Part shown: one piece after another, positions 43,334-56,813 of the stretch
Layout: every line of letters starts with the position of its first letter
Numbering within the stretch: position 1 is the first letter of the stretch
From: Streptomyces sp. CA-210063
Lineage (GTDB): Bacteria; Actinomycetota; Actinomycetes; Streptomycetales; Streptomycetaceae
NCBI RefSeq assembly: GCF_024612015.1
Contig: NZ_CP102512.1
Span: 3,162,001-3,226,000 of the forward strand
Length of the DNA: 64,000 nt
Direction of reading: 5' to 3'
Translations under genes and position numbers: made by a program
The notes under the pieces: generated by a model
Told to the model about the DNA's origin: nothing
Seen by the model: only the letters and a program-made list of their open reading frames with translations
The model's database searches: none

Positions 43334-43924
43334 TCAGCGGGAGCCCTTCTCCGGTGCCGGGGCCTTCTCCGGCACCGGGGTCGTCTCCGGCACCGGCTCC
43401 TTCTTCGGCCAGATCGTGTACGCGAGGGCGACCAGCCCATGGATACCGGCGGCCCTGAGCGCCGCCCACTGGAACGACCGCAGCGACTCGACGTTCCCGT
43501 CGCCGCCCACGTACCAGACGGCGCCCTGGAGCAGCACGAGCGCGACGCCCGCCGCCACCAGCGTCCGCACCCAGAGTTTGCCCTCATGGCGGGCCCTGGC
43601 CAGGCCGTACTTCGGCGGGCCCACCGGCTTGGGCCCGCCGCCCAGGCGATGCGCCGCGTGGCCGTCGAGCCAGCTGATCATGTAGTGGCCGTAGCCCACG
43701 GTGAAGCCGATGTAGAGCGCCGCCAGGCCGTGCTCCCAGCTCGGCTCGGCGCCGTTCTTCAGGTCGATCGCGGTCACGACGAACAGCACCAGCTCCAGCA
43801 CGGGCTCGCAGAGCAGCAGCACGACACTGGCCCGGCGCTTCTTCAGTAGGTACCGGACGGCCAGGGCCAGTGCCAGCAGCACCCAGAAGCCGACCTCACA
43901 GGCGATGATCAACGCGACGATCAC
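43334..43924 (-). CDS. integral membrane protein, unknown function
   Basis: 196 residues with five hydrophobic helices: VIVALIIACEVGFWVLLALALAV at the N-terminus, then CEPVLELVLFVVTAIDL, GLAALYIGFTVGYG, TLVAAGVALVLLQGAVWYVGG and AGIHGLVALAYTIW. The tail repeats Pro-Val-Pro-Glu (PETTPVPEKAPAPEKG). GTG at 43924 has GAGAGGAG upstream. Convergent with the adenosyltransferase, only 10 bases between stops. No family recognised with confidence. Confidence 0.78.
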   Translation of the reverse strand: MIVALIIACEVGFWVLLALALAVRYLLKKRRASVVLLLCEPVLELVLFVVTAIDLKNGAEPSWEHGLAALYIGFTVGYGHYMISWLDGHAAHRLGGGPKPVGPPKYGLARARHEGKLWVRTLVAAGVALVLLQGAVWYVGGDGNVESLRSFQWAALRAAGIHGLVALAYTIWPKKEPVPETTPVPEKAPAPEKGSR

Positions 43925-44077
43925 GACTCGCTCCTCTCGGTCACCCTTCCAGGCTCCCGGCGGCGGGCCCCCGACGCGTCGTCGGCGGTGACGAAGTCGC
44001 GGTACATCGAAAGATGCAGTCCAGGACCGTTCGTGGGCATCAGGCGCGGAGCCCACGGCCCGTGTTGGATGTGAGGC

Positions 44078-45265
44078 ATGGCCGTACGACTGCCCCGCCC
44101 GCACCGCATGGACGTGTACATCGCCGTCGCCGGACTCCTCGGCGGTCTGCTGCTGTGGGGCCTGGACCTCGGCACGCGCACGGCCCGCGACGGGATCGTG
44201 GTGCTCGACGGCCGCTGGTGGATCCTGCTGCCACTCGTCGTGACCGCCGGCTGCGAGGCGCTGCGCCGCACCACGCCGCGCACGGCCCTGCTGGTCGGGT
44301 GGGCCGCCCTGACTCTGGACACCATCACCCAGGGCAACCTGCTCACGGTGCTGATGTTCACCGACCTGGTGTACGCGGCCGTGCTGTACGGTCCGCCCGC
44401 CACGGCCCGCCGGGTCCCCTGGATCGCCGGACTGGCCACCGTGGCCTTCACGGTGGTGCCCCTCGGGGCCTTCCGGAAGCCGGACGCCCTGCTGATCGGT
44501 CTGGTCGTCGGACTGGTCGCCCTCATGCCCGCCATGACCGGCTGGATCGTCCGCAACCACCGCGACGCCGCCGAAGCCGCCCGGCTGCGTGCCGAACAGA
44601 CCGCGCTGCTCGCGGAGATGGACCGGGCCCAGGCCGTCGTGTCCGAACGGGCGCGCATGGCCCGGGAGTTGCACGACATGGTGGCCAACCACCTGTCCGC
44701 GATCGCGATCCACTCCACGGCCGCGCTCTCCCTCGACGACCCGGACACCTCCCGGCAGGCCCTCGGGGTCATCCGCGAGAACAGCGTCGAGGGGCTGGCC
44801 GAGATGCGCCGGCTGATCGGCATCCTGCGGGATGCGAGCGACGACACCGAGCCGTCCGCCGCGCCCACGCTCGACGGCCTGGGCCCGCTCGTCGAGGGCG
44901 CCCGCACCAACGGTCTCGACGTCTCGCTGGACGCCGACCACGGTGACTCCCTGCCCGTCCCCGTCGAACTGGCGGCCTACCGCATCGTCCAGGAGTCGTT
45001 GACGAACGCCCTCAAACACGCCTCCCCCGGCCGGGTCACCGTGGCGGTACGGCAGTCGGACGGCTCCCTCGACATCGCCGTGACCAGCCCGTACGGCGAT
45101 CGCGACGGCCCCAGCGCGCCCGGTTCAGGCGCCGGTCTGGTCGGGATGCGGGAGCGGGTCGCCCTGTTGGGCGGCACCTTCGAGGCGGGCCCCGAGAGCT
45201 CGGGAGACGGCAAGATCTGGAGCGTCCGCGCCACCCTCCCCGTCACCGAAGGAGAACCCGCATGA
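44078..45265 (+). CDS. chiS: ChiS-type sensor histidine kinase
   Basis: 395 residues. Four or five N-terminal transmembrane helices (about 12-155), a coiled linker, HisKA_3 dimerisation domain with phospho-His199 in RARMARELHDMVANHLSAIA, and an HATPase domain (YRIVQESLTNALKHA, GAGLVGMRERV). This is NarX/DesK-class. In S. coelicolor the equivalent pair chiS/chiR controls chiC, and the same three-gene order is present here. Overlaps chiR by 4 bases. Confidence 0.88.
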   Translation: MAVRLPRPHRMDVYIAVAGLLGGLLLWGLDLGTRTARDGIVVLDGRWWILLPLVVTAGCEALRRTTPRTALLVGWAALTLDTITQGNLLTVLMFTDLVYAAVLYGPPATARRVPWIAGLATVAFTVVPLGAFRKPDALLIGLVVGLVALMPAMTGWIVRNHRDAAEAARLRAEQTALLAEMDRAQAVVSERARMARELHDMVANHLSAIAIHSTAALSLDDPDTSRQALGVIRENSVEGLAEMRRLIGILRDASDDTEPSAAPTLDGLGPLVEGARTNGLDVSLDADHGDSLPVPVELAAYRIVQESLTNALKHASPGRVTVAVRQSDGSLDIAVTSPYGDRDGPSAPGSGAGLVGMRERVALLGGTFEAGPESSGDGKIWSVRATLPVTEGEPA

Positions 45266-45903
45266 TCCGTGTGGTCATCGCCGAGGACCAGGCCGCCGTA
45301 CGGGCCGGGCTGGTGCTCATCCTGGGCAGCGCGCCGGACATCGAGGTGGTCGGGGAGGCGGCGGACGGGGAGCGGGCGGTGGCGCTCGCACGGGAGCTAC
45401 GACCCGACCTGGTGCTGATGGACGTGCAGATGCCGCGGCTGGACGGGGTGTCGGCGACCCGGCAGGTCGTCGCCGAGGGGCTGGCCGACGTGCTCGTGCT
45501 CACCACCTTCGACCTCGATGAGTATGTCTTCGGGGCGCTGCGGGCCGGTGCCGCCGGTTTCCTGCTCAAGAACACGGAGGCGAAGGACCTCATCGAGGCC
45601 GTACGGGCGGTGGGGCGCGGCGAGGGTCTGATCGCCCCGGCCGTCACCCGGCGGCTGATCGCCGAGTTCGCCGGCAGGCCCGTACGGGAGTCCACCGCCG
45701 ATCCGTCCGTCCTCGACGCGCTCACCCGGCGCGAGCGGGAGGTGCTCTCCTGTCTCGGGGAGGGGCTGTCGAACGCGGAGATCGCCCGGCGGCTGGACAT
45801 GGCCGAGGCGACGGTGAAGACGCACGTCAGCCGCCTGCTGGGGAAGCTCGATCTACGCAGTCGGGTCCAAGCGGCCGTGCTGGCCCAGGAGTTGGGGGTC
45901 TGA
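45262..45903 (+). CDS. chiR: ChiR-type NarL/FixJ response regulator
   Basis: 213 residues. Receiver domain with D54 (LVLMDVQMPRLDG) and LLKNTEAKDL, then a LuxR-type helix-turn-helix (LTRREREVLSCLGEGLSNAEIARRLDMAEATVKTHVSRLL, about 148-190). ATG at 45262 overlaps the chiS stop. Expected to bind near the chiC promoter 30-70 bases downstream, where two TGGTCCAGACC repeats are visible. Confidence 0.9.
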   Translation: MIRVVIAEDQAAVRAGLVLILGSAPDIEVVGEAADGERAVALARELRPDLVLMDVQMPRLDGVSATRQVVAEGLADVLVLTTFDLDEYVFGALRAGAAGFLLKNTEAKDLIEAVRAVGRGEGLIAPAVTRRLIAEFAGRPVRESTADPSVLDALTRREREVLSCLGEGLSNAEIARRLDMAEATVKTHVSRLLGKLDLRSRVQAAVLAQELGV

Positions 45904-45932
45904 CCCATCGGGGTTGCCCCGCGTGAGCGCAC

Positions 45933-45974
45933 TGGTCCAGACCCATTGACCTATGGTCCAGACCTTTCTATTCT
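45933..45974 (+). promoter_or_regulatory. chiC promoter with TGGTCCAGACC direct repeats
   Basis: TGGTCCAGACCC (45933-45944) and TGGTCCAGACCT (45954-45965) are the 12-base direct repeats described for Streptomyces chitinase promoters, required for chitin induction and glucose repression. TTGACC at 45946-45951 and TATTCT at 45969-45974 (17-base spacer) form a good -35/-10 pair overlapping the second repeat. Confidence 0.88.
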
Positions 45975-46029
45975 CGGCGCACTGCGCCACGTCATGCTCA
46001 TGCTCACGACACCCCACAAGGAGGCGCAC

Positions 46030-47850
<1,821 letters not shown>

Positions 47851-47903
47851 CGGCTGCGCCACGTTGACGCTCCCCCAGACTTCGTCCGGGGGGACCCCCA
47901 CCC

Positions 47904-47938
47904 AGCGAGTGAATGTGGCTACGCCACATTCACTCGCT
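47904..47938. terminator. perfect 16-bp hairpin between chiC and the DUF2550 gene
   Basis: AGCGAGTGAATGTGGC (47904-47919) pairs perfectly with 47923-47938 around TAC. Its right arm encodes the last residues (QRVNVA) of the convergent DUF2550 protein and the stop codon lies at the loop, so the terminator overlaps coding sequence. Confidence 0.85.
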
Positions 47939-48368
47939 GTCCGGGCGGGGCTGCCTCCAGCCACGCGAGGAAACCGGTCAGCGCGTCATCGCTCATCGCC
48001 AGCTCAAGACGGGTCCCGCGGTGCAGACACGCGAGGATCACGGCGTCGGAGAGCAGCGCCAGCTCCTCCTCGCCGTCGGGGGTGCGGCGCCCGGCCACCT
48101 CGATCGACGAGCGCTCCAGGACGCGGCGGGGGCGGGGGGAGTACGAGAAGACGCGGTACCACTCGATGCGGTCGCCGTTGTAGCGGGCGACGCCGTAGCC
48201 CCAGCCCTTGCCGTTCTCGTCGCCGGGTTTCTCGGGGGCCTCCCAGCGGAGGCTGCAGTCGAAGGTGCCGCCGGAACGCTGGATGAGACGGCGGCGCAGC
48301 CCGAAGACGAAGAGCCCCACCACCACGAGCGCGATCACCGACCCGCACACAGTCAGAGCGAGGACCAT
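47919..48368 (-). CDS. DUF2550 family protein
   Basis: 149 residues. One N-terminal transmembrane helix (about 2-22, VLALTVCGSVIALVVVGLFVFGL), then a cytosolic beta domain with GTFDCSLRW, GKGWGYGVARYNGDRIEWYRVFSYSPRPRRVLER, a composition typical of actinobacterial DUF2550 proteins found next to atpC. ATG at 48368 is 9 bases after GAGGAGG; a GTG two codons upstream is possible. Lies downstream of the atp operon but behind its terminator. Function unknown. Confidence 0.85.
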   Translation of the reverse strand: MVLALTVCGSVIALVVVGLFVFGLRRRLIQRSGGTFDCSLRWEAPEKPGDENGKGWGYGVARYNGDRIEWYRVFSYSPRPRRVLERSSIEVAGRRTPDGEEELALLSDAVILACLHRGTRLELAMSDDALTGFLAWLEAAPPGQRVNVA

Positions 48369-48426
48369 CGACACCGACCTCCTCGTCTCCTAGGTAATGG
48401 AACTGCTAGGTAATGAAACGTAAAAA

Positions 48427-48493
48427 ACACCCACATTTGCCTCAGCCGCGGCCGGATCAGGATGAAGACATCCAGACCCAGCCGCGGCTGAGG
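48427..48493 (-). terminator. atp operon terminator with T-tract
   Basis: CCTCAGCCGCGGC (48440-48452) pairs with GCCGCGGCTGAGG (48481-48493); the loop has its own GGAT/ATCC pairing. On the minus strand the stem is followed 11-12 bases later by TTTTTT (complement at 48422-48427 region), an unusually classical intrinsic terminator for this genome. Confidence 0.88.
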
Positions 48494-48517
48494 TACAGCA
48501 TCACACGGCGTCCGCGC

Positions 48518-48892
48518 TCAGCGCGCACCCGCCGTACGCAGTCGTACATCCGCGCGGCGCTCGGCGGCGGCATCGCCCTCCGCCTTCGCGCGCTCCAGCT
48601 CGCGCTCCGCACTCTGGACGTCGATCTCGTCGGCCAGCTCGGCGACCTCGGCCAGCAGGGACAGCTTGTTGTCCGCGAACGAGATGAAACCGCCGTGCAC
48701 AGCGACGACGACAGTGCCGCCCTCACTCGTACGGATGGTCACCGGGCCCGATTCCAGCACACCGAGCAGCGGCTGGTGACCGGGCATGACGCCGATGTCG
48801 CCGGACGTGGTGCGCGCGACGACCAGGGTGGCCTGGCCCGACCAGACCTCTCGGTCGGCCGCGACCAGTGCGACGTGCAGCTCAGCAGCCAA
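48518..48892 (-). CDS. atpC: ATP synthase epsilon subunit
   Basis: 124 residues. Rotor subunit contacting gamma and regulating ATPase direction. Beta-barrel LHVALVAADREVWSGQATLVVARTTSGDIGVMPGHQPLLG, then two C-terminal helices. The start is a TTG at 48892 (LAAELHV) preceded by GAGGAG; an upstream in-frame GTG at 48913 would add seven atypical residues. Last gene of the atp operon, 130 bases after atpD with two hairpins in between. Confidence 0.94.
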   Translation of the reverse strand: MAAELHVALVAADREVWSGQATLVVARTTSGDIGVMPGHQPLLGVLESGPVTIRTSEGGTVVVAVHGGFISFADNKLSLLAEVAELADEIDVQSAERELERAKAEGDAAAERRADVRLRTAGAR

Positions 48893-48910
48893 GGTGGCTC
48901 CTCGGGTCAC

Positions 48911-49000
48911 CACCCGGCGCTTCCGCCGGGTGTTGGGTCAATTCTAGTGGGCGTACAGAGGGGGGCGGGACGCACCCCATGCGGTGTGGTCTCGCCCCCC
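48911..49000 (-). promoter_or_regulatory. two hairpins in the atpD-atpC spacer
   Basis: CACCCGGCG (48911-48919) pairs with CGCCGGGTG (48924-48932) around CTTC, 18 bases upstream of the atpC start; a second, longer imperfect hairpin spans 48961-49000. They may slow transcription, protect mRNA ends or tune atpC translation. Confidence 0.6.
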
Positions 49001-49022
49001 ACTGTTCACGAGTCGCCGGGCG

Positions 49023-51376
<2,354 letters not shown>

Positions 51377-51397
51377 GAGTCAGGTCCCTTCCTTACG

Positions 51398-52996
51398 TCA
51401 CTTGGAGACGTTGACGGCCGCCGGAGCGTCCTCGCCGAGCAGCTTGCCGTCGGCGGTCTCGAACTGCTTCTTGAAGTCGGCGATCGCGTCGGCGACAGCG
51501 GTCAGCGTGTCGTCCGACATCTTGCCGCCCTCCTTGATGGAGGTCATGAGGCCCTGCTCCTTGCGGTGCAGGTACTCAAGCAGCTCCTTCTCGAAGCGGC
51601 GGACGTCGGCGACCGGTACGTCGTCCATCTTGCCGGTGGTACCGGCCCACACGGAGACGACCTGGTCCTCGGTCGGCATCGGCTGGTACTGAGGCTGCTT
51701 GAGCAGCTCGACCAGCCGCTGACCGCGCTCCAGCTGCGACTTCGACGCGGCGTCCAGGTCGGAACCGAAGGCGGCGAACGCCTCCAGCTCACGGTACTGG
51801 GCGAGGTCGAGGCGCAGACGGCCGGAGACCTGCTTCATCGCCTTGTGCTGGGCGGAACCACCGACTCGGGAGACGGAGATACCGACGTTCAGCGCGGGGC
51901 GCTGACCGGCGTTGAAGAGGTCCGACTCCAGGAAGCACTGGCCGTCGGTGATGGAGATGACGTTGGTCGGGATGAACGCCGAGACGTCGTTGGCCTTCGT
52001 CTCGACGATCGGCAGACCGGTCATCGAGCCGGCACCCAGGTCGTCGGAGAGCTTCGCGCAGCGCTCCAGCAGACGGGAGTGCAGGTAGAAGACGTCACCC
52101 GGGTAGGCCTCACGGCCCGGCGGGCGGCGCAGCAGCAGCGACACGGCGCGGTAGGCGTCGGCCTGCTTCGACAGGTCGTCGAAGATGATCAGGACGTGCT
52201 TGCCCTCGTACATCCACTGCTGGCCGATGGCCGAGCCGGTGTACGGCGCCAGGTACTTGAAGCCGGCCGGGTCGGACGCCGGGGCGGCGACGATGGTCGT
52301 GTACTCCAGCGCGCCGGCCTCTTCGAGGGCGCCACGCACGGAGGCGATGGTCGAGCCCTTCTGGCCGATGGCGACGTAGACGCAGCGGACCTGCTTGTTC
52401 ACGTCGCCCGAGCGCCAGTTGTCGCGCTGGTTGATGATCGTGTCGACGGCCAGGGCGGTCTTGCCGGTCTGGCGGTCACCGATGATCAGCTGACGCTGAC
52501 CGCGGCCGATCGGGGTCATCGCGTCGACGGCCTTGTAGCCGGTCTCCATCGGCTCGTGCACCGACTTACGGGCCATGACGCCCGGGGCCTGCAGCTCGAG
52601 GGCGCGGCGGCCGGACGTCTCGATCTCGCCGAGGCCGTCGATCGGGTTGCCGAGCGGGTCGACGACGCGGCCGAGGTAGCCCTCGCCCACGGCGACCGAC
52701 AGGACCTCGCCGGTACGGGTGACCGGCTGACCCTCCTCGATGCCGCTGAACTCACCGAGGACGATGGCGCCGATCTCGCGCTCTTCCAGGTTGAGCGCGA
52801 GGCCGAGGGTGCCGTCCTCGAACTTCAGCAGTTCGTTGGCCATGGCCGAGGGAAGTCCCTCGACCTTCGCGATGCCGTCGCCGGCAAGGGTGACCGTACC
52901 GACCTCCTCGCGCGAGGCCGCGTCCGGCTTGTACGACTGGACGAAGTTCTCCAGCGCGTCCCGGATCTCCTCCGGCCGGATCGTGAGCTCCGCCAT
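51398..52996 (-). CDS. atpA: ATP synthase alpha subunit
   Basis: 532 residues. Non-catalytic nucleotide-binding F1 subunit: P-loop [13 protein letters not shown], the [13 protein letters not shown] segment and the [10 protein letters not shown] signature. The C-terminal extension ([16 protein letters not shown]) beyond the E. coli length is common in actinomycetes and may restrain ATP hydrolysis. ATG at 52996, the first codon of MAELTIR, lies behind the AGCAGGGAACCC region. Confidence 0.97.
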   Translation of the reverse strand: MAELTIRPEEIRDALENFVQSYKPDAASREEVGTVTLAGDGIAKVEGLPSAMANELLKFEDGTLGLALNLEEREIGAIVLGEFSGIEEGQPVTRTGEVLSVAVGEGYLGRVVDPLGNPIDGLGEIETSGRRALELQAPGVMARKSVHEPMETGYKAVDAMTPIGRGQRQLIIGDRQTGKTALAVDTIINQRDNWRSGDVNKQVRCVYVAIGQKGSTIASVRGALEEAGALEYTTIVAAPASDPAGFKYLAPYTGSAIGQQWMYEGKHVLIIFDDLSKQADAYRAVSLLLRRPPGREAYPGDVFYLHSRLLERCAKLSDDLGAGSMTGLPIVETKANDVSAFIPTNVISITDGQCFLESDLFNAGQRPALNVGISVSRVGGSAQHKAMKQVSGRLRLDLAQYRELEAFAAFGSDLDAASKSQLERGQRLVELLKQPQYQPMPTEDQVVSVWAGTTGKMDDVPVADVRRFEKELLEYLHRKEQGLMTSIKEGGKMSDDTLTAVADAIADFKKQFETADGKLLGEDAPAAVNVSK

Positions 52997-53037
52997 CTGG
53001 GTTCCCTGCTCTCCTTGTTGGGCCCGAAGTTTCACTT

Positions 53038-53058
53038 GGGGGGATGGGGACTCCCCCC
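53038..53058 (-). other. small hairpin between atpH and atpA
   Basis: GGGGGGA and TCCCCCC around a 7-base loop in the 133-base atpH-atpA spacer. It could stabilise or attenuate the message between early and late operon genes. Confidence 0.5.
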
Positions 53059-53129
53059 TGAACGAGGTGAATCCTCTGCACGGCCCAACCGGGCCGTAGG
53101 TACACGTACGTACTGCTATGAAGTTTGTG

Positions 53130-53945
53130 CTAGCTCGCCAGGCGGCGGCCGGCGTCCTCGAGTCGGTCCGCGATCGAGCCGTTGATGATCTCGTCACCGA
53201 CCTGGACCCTGATCCCGCCGAGGACGCCTGGGTCCACGTCGAGGTTGAGGTGCATGGCACGGCCGTAGAGCTTCGCCAGGGCGGCGCCGAGGCGTCGCTT
53301 CTGCGGGTCGCTCAGCGGGACCGCCGAGGTGACGACGGCGACCATGCGGTCCCGGCGCTCGGCGGCGAGCTTGGACAGGGACTCGAGTCCCGCTTCCAGG
53401 CTACGTCCACGCGGCGCGGTCACCAGGCGCGTCACCAGACGCTCGGTGGTGGCCTTGGCGCGGCCGCCGAGCAGGCTGCGCAGCAGCTCACCCTTGGCCG
53501 AGGCGCCTGCGGCACGGTCGGTCAGGGCGGACCGCAGCTCGGTGTTCGAGGCGACGATCCGGCCGAACCGGAACAGTTCGTCCTCGACGTCGTCGAGCGT
53601 GCCCGACTGCTGCGCGGCGGTGAGGTCGGCGACGGCGGCCAGCTGCTCCAGCGCGTCCACCAGGTCGCGGGACTGCGACCAGCGGGAGCGCACCAGACCG
53701 GACACCAGGTCGGCGGTGGTCGCGCCGACCTGGCCCCCGAGGATGCGGCCGGCCAGTTCGGCCTTGGCCTCGCCGGCCTGCGCCGGGTCGGTCAGGACCC
53801 GACGCAGCGACACCTCGCGGTCGAGCAGCGCGGTGACGGCGGCCAGCTCGTCGGCGAGCTGCGCCGCGTCCACGGACGTGGAGTCCGTCAGCGCGTCGAG
53901 ACGCTCACGTGCGGCTGCCAGGGCCTCGCGGCTCGCTCCGTTCAT
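53130..53945 (-). CDS. atpH: ATP synthase delta subunit
   Basis: 271 residues. Peripheral stalk subunit joining F1 to b. Actinobacterial delta is longer than the roughly 177-residue E. coli form and has an N-terminal helical extension ([34 protein letters not shown]), seen here; the C-terminal [33 protein letters not shown] motif is typical. ATG at 53945 overlaps atpF by 4 bases. Confidence 0.95.
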   Translation of the reverse strand: MNGASREALAAARERLDALTDSTSVDAAQLADELAAVTALLDREVSLRRVLTDPAQAGEAKAELAGRILGGQVGATTADLVSGLVRSRWSQSRDLVDALEQLAAVADLTAAQQSGTLDDVEDELFRFGRIVASNTELRSALTDRAAGASAKGELLRSLLGGRAKATTERLVTRLVTAPRGRSLEAGLESLSKLAAERRDRMVAVVTSAVPLSDPQKRRLGAALAKLYGRAMHLNLDVDPGVLGGIRVQVGDEIINGSIADRLEDAGRRLAS

Positions 53946-54496
53946 CGTGCGGCCTCGGCCTTCTCCTCGAGATCATCGAGGAAGCGGTCGATGACGCGGC
54001 TCTGCCGGGCGTGGTCCTCCAGGGACTCACCGACGAGCTTGCCGGCCAGGTCGGTGGCGAGCTTGCCGACGTCCTGACGCAGCGCCGAAGAGGCGGCCTT
54101 GCGGTCGGCCTCGAGCTGCGAGTGACCGGCGGCGATGATTTCCTCACGCTGCCGCTGGCCCTCGGCGCGCATCTCGGCGATGAGCGTCGCGCCCTGCTCC
54201 TGCGCCTCCTGGCGCAGTCGCGCGGCCTCGTGCCGGGCCTCGGCGAGCTGAGCCTTGTACTGCTCGAGCACGCTCTGGGCCTCGGTCTGAGCGGCCTCAG
54301 CCTTCTCGATACCGCCCTCGATCTGCTCGCGGCGCTCTTCCAGAACCTTGTTGATGTTCGGGAGGAGCTTCTTGGCGAGGAAGCCGAAGACGATGACGAA
54401 GGCGAGGAGGCCGATGACGAGCTCAGGGATCGGCGGGATGAGGGGGTTTTCGAGATGCTCCCCCTCGGTCTGCGCCAGAATGAGCAGCTGGCTCAT
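53942..54496 (-). CDS. atpF: ATP synthase b subunit
   Basis: 184 residues. Peripheral stalk: one N-terminal transmembrane helix (PELVIGLLAFVIVFGFLAKKLLP, about 25-48) and a long charged coiled coil (NKVLEERREQIEGGIEKAEAAQTEA...). Anchors the stator to the membrane. ATG at 54496; stop overlaps atpH start by 4 bases. Confidence 0.96.
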   Translation of the reverse strand: MSQLLILAQTEGEHLENPLIPPIPELVIGLLAFVIVFGFLAKKLLPNINKVLEERREQIEGGIEKAEAAQTEAQSVLEQYKAQLAEARHEAARLRQEAQEQGATLIAEMRAEGQRQREEIIAAGHSQLEADRKAASSALRQDVGKLATDLAGKLVGESLEDHARQSRVIDRFLDDLEEKAEAAR

Positions 54497-54537
54497 GTCG
54501 TTGCCTTTCGTCTGGGTCGGTCGTCAGCCTGAAGGAG

Positions 54538-54852
<315 letters not shown>

Positions 54853-55680
54853 TCAGTGGTGCTCGGCGAGCGCGCCCTGGATGAAGGTGCAGGTCAGAAG
54901 TACGAAGACGTACGCCTGAAGGGCCTGCACAAAGAGCTCGAAGGCCGTCATCACGATGACCATGATGAAAGAGACACCCGCGTAGGCGATGCCCATGCCG
55001 TTGAGCAGGTACCAGCTGGCGATCGTGAAGAGCAGCAGCAGGGTGTGGCCGGCGAACATGTTCGCGAACAGTCGCACCGCGTGCGTGAAGGGGCGGACCA
55101 CCAGGTTCGAGATGAACTCGATGAACATCGCCAGCGGCAGAACCGGGCCCAGTTCCTTGCTGTAGCCGGTGATGTTCTTGAACGCACCGACGAAGCCGTG
55201 CCGCTTGAAGGTCAGGCTGACCCACAGGATGTAGACGATCGCCGCGAGCACTGCCGGGTAGGCGATGATCGAGGTGACCGGGAACTGGGCGATCGGGACG
55301 ATCGACCAAAGGTTCATCATCCAGATGAAGAAGAAGAGGGAGACGACGAGTGGGACGTACTTCTCGCCTTCCTTCTTGCCGATGGTCTCGTAGACGACAC
55401 CGCGCCGGATGAAGTCGTAGCCCGCCTCGGCGACCATCTGGAGCTTGCCCGGGACGACCTGCGGCTTGCGGAAGGCGGCCCAGAAGAACCCGATGACGAT
55501 GATCGAGCCGAGCAGCGCCAGCAGCATCGTCTTGTTGAAGTAGATGGCGTCGTCATGGTGGCCCAGCAGGGGCTCGAACATGAACGAATGCAGGCCGGGG
55601 GAAACCTCGGCGAAACCACAGCCGTCGAAGATGTGGCAGTCGGTGTCGAAGGCGAGCACCTGCGTCGGGTCAGCACTCAC
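54853..55680 (-). CDS. atpB: ATP synthase a subunit
   Basis: 275 residues with five or six transmembrane helices. Proton half-channels; the conserved Arg lies in THAVRLFANMFAGHTLLL, and the FKNITGYSKELGPVLPLAMFIEFISNLVVRPF segment is typical. The GTG at 55680 (VSADPTQV) follows AAGGAGC; an upstream frame extension is unlikely to be translated. 225 bases separate it from atpI. Confidence 0.96.
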   Translation of the reverse strand: MSADPTQVLAFDTDCHIFDGCGFAEVSPGLHSFMFEPLLGHHDDAIYFNKTMLLALLGSIIVIGFFWAAFRKPQVVPGKLQMVAEAGYDFIRRGVVYETIGKKEGEKYVPLVVSLFFFIWMMNLWSIVPIAQFPVTSIIAYPAVLAAIVYILWVSLTFKRHGFVGAFKNITGYSKELGPVLPLAMFIEFISNLVVRPFTHAVRLFANMFAGHTLLLLFTIASWYLLNGMGIAYAGVSFIMVIVMTAFELFVQALQAYVFVLLTCTFIQGALAEHH

Positions 55681-55905
55681 CGCGGGCTCCTTCAGCGTGG
55701 CGCATGGGTACGGCAACCTCGTTGTGTCGGCGCGGCGCACAGCCGCGGGTCGGCACTGGACTGGTGTTACGGATGTGAGGGCGGCTGTGGGGCATCGAGC
55801 CTCGCACTAGGGCAGGCGTCAGCTCGATTGCCCGCGCCCGCGATGCCGCAGTTGGCACCGGACGATAGCAGGGTCTCCCGCGAACGCTTATCCCGGCCCT
55901 ACTCC

Positions 55906-56343
55906 TCACGACGAGTGCCCCGATTTTTCGGGCTTGTTGCCCGTCGAGGAATCGGGTTCGACGTAGAGGATCTTGGACTTCATGTGTGCGCGGGTCTGTG
56001 CGCCGATCCACACGAGGGTGGTGGCGACCAGCGTGAACGCGAAGGCCCGTGGGTGGAACAGCGTGGTGTTCTTGAACGCGGCCAGGAAGATGAACAGCAG
56101 CAGAATTTGTGCCGCGTAGAGCATCAGGCCCATCGCCTGGAACAGATGAGGAAGCGATTTGGCAGTGCGCTGCAGAACGTAGAGCCCGATCCCCATGAAG
56201 AGAACGGTGATCACCGCCGCGACCATGGCGCCGACAGCCCCCTTGCCTCCGACGACCACACCGCTGATGACAGCGGCGATGGCGCCGGCGGCTGCCGTGG
56301 GTACGGCTGCCTGAAGGAGGATCCGGGCGTCATTGGACGGCAT
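55906..56343 (-). CDS. atpI: ATP synthase accessory protein I
   Basis: 145 residues, four hydrophobic helices (AAVPTAAAGAIAAVISGVVVGG, AVGAMVAAVITVLFMGIGLYVL, LFQAMGLMLYAAQILLLFIFLAAF, AFAFTLVATTLVWIG). AtpI-type proteins assist c-ring assembly or Mg2+/Na+ supply. First gene of the atp operon; the promoter should lie in the 470 bases upstream. ATG at 56343. Confidence 0.88.
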   Translation of the reverse strand: MPSNDARILLQAAVPTAAAGAIAAVISGVVVGGKGAVGAMVAAVITVLFMGIGLYVLQRTAKSLPHLFQAMGLMLYAAQILLLFIFLAAFKNTTLFHPRAFAFTLVATTLVWIGAQTRAHMKSKILYVEPDSSTGNKPEKSGHSS

Positions 56344-56813
56344 GGCGGCAACTCCGCTTGCTTAAGGGGGCAGGGTGTCGTCATGGACGAGCGTAGTCCC
56401 CGGGGGCGAGCGGAAATCTCACGCCGACGGACCGCCGATGGACCGTCTCATTGCGGCCCTTCGGCTCCATCCCGGGTTCTCGTGAACCGTATCACAAACT
56501 ATTTGATGAGGTCTTTACCTGAATGGTGTGCCCGGTGTCACACATGAGAGTGAACCCGCCCGTCTGTGCAGAAACCACGCCGACTTGTCTGGTATAAGCC
56601 CGCTTTGCTCCCCCAGGCCCTTGCATGCCATCGGCAAAGTGTTAGTCAGATTCTTACCTTGCTGTCAGCGCTGGGCCCCGGCGGTGCGCCCGCACGACGG
56701 AACGGCCGGGGGCCGTGTGCAGCGTGTGCACACGGCCCCCGGCCGCCTGGATCGACCCGGCAGGGTGTCGACCTTGCGTGAGGTACCCGAAAGGGAGGGG
56801 TATCAGGCGCCGC
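56344..56813. other. 470-base region: atp operon promoter and upstream terminator
   Basis: No gene seen. The AT-rich stretch around 56480-56530 (ATCACAAACTATTTGATGAG) is the likely promoter area for atpI-atpC on the minus strand, but I cannot fix a -10/-35 pair. The hairpin at 56703-56745 near the right end terminates the wecA-like transcript. Confidence 0.6.
56703..56745 (-). terminator. 19-bp perfect hairpin after the wecA-like gene
   Basis: 56703-56721 pairs perfectly with 56727-56745 (core GGCCGGGGGCCGTGTGCA) around GCGTG, about 70 bases after the minus-strand stop at 56814. It separates that gene from the atp operon. Confidence 0.88.

Noticed and set aside
45243..45932. 229-codon minus-strand frame over chiR
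   Set aside because: Antisense shadow of a response regulator with intact receiver and helix-turn-helix motifs.
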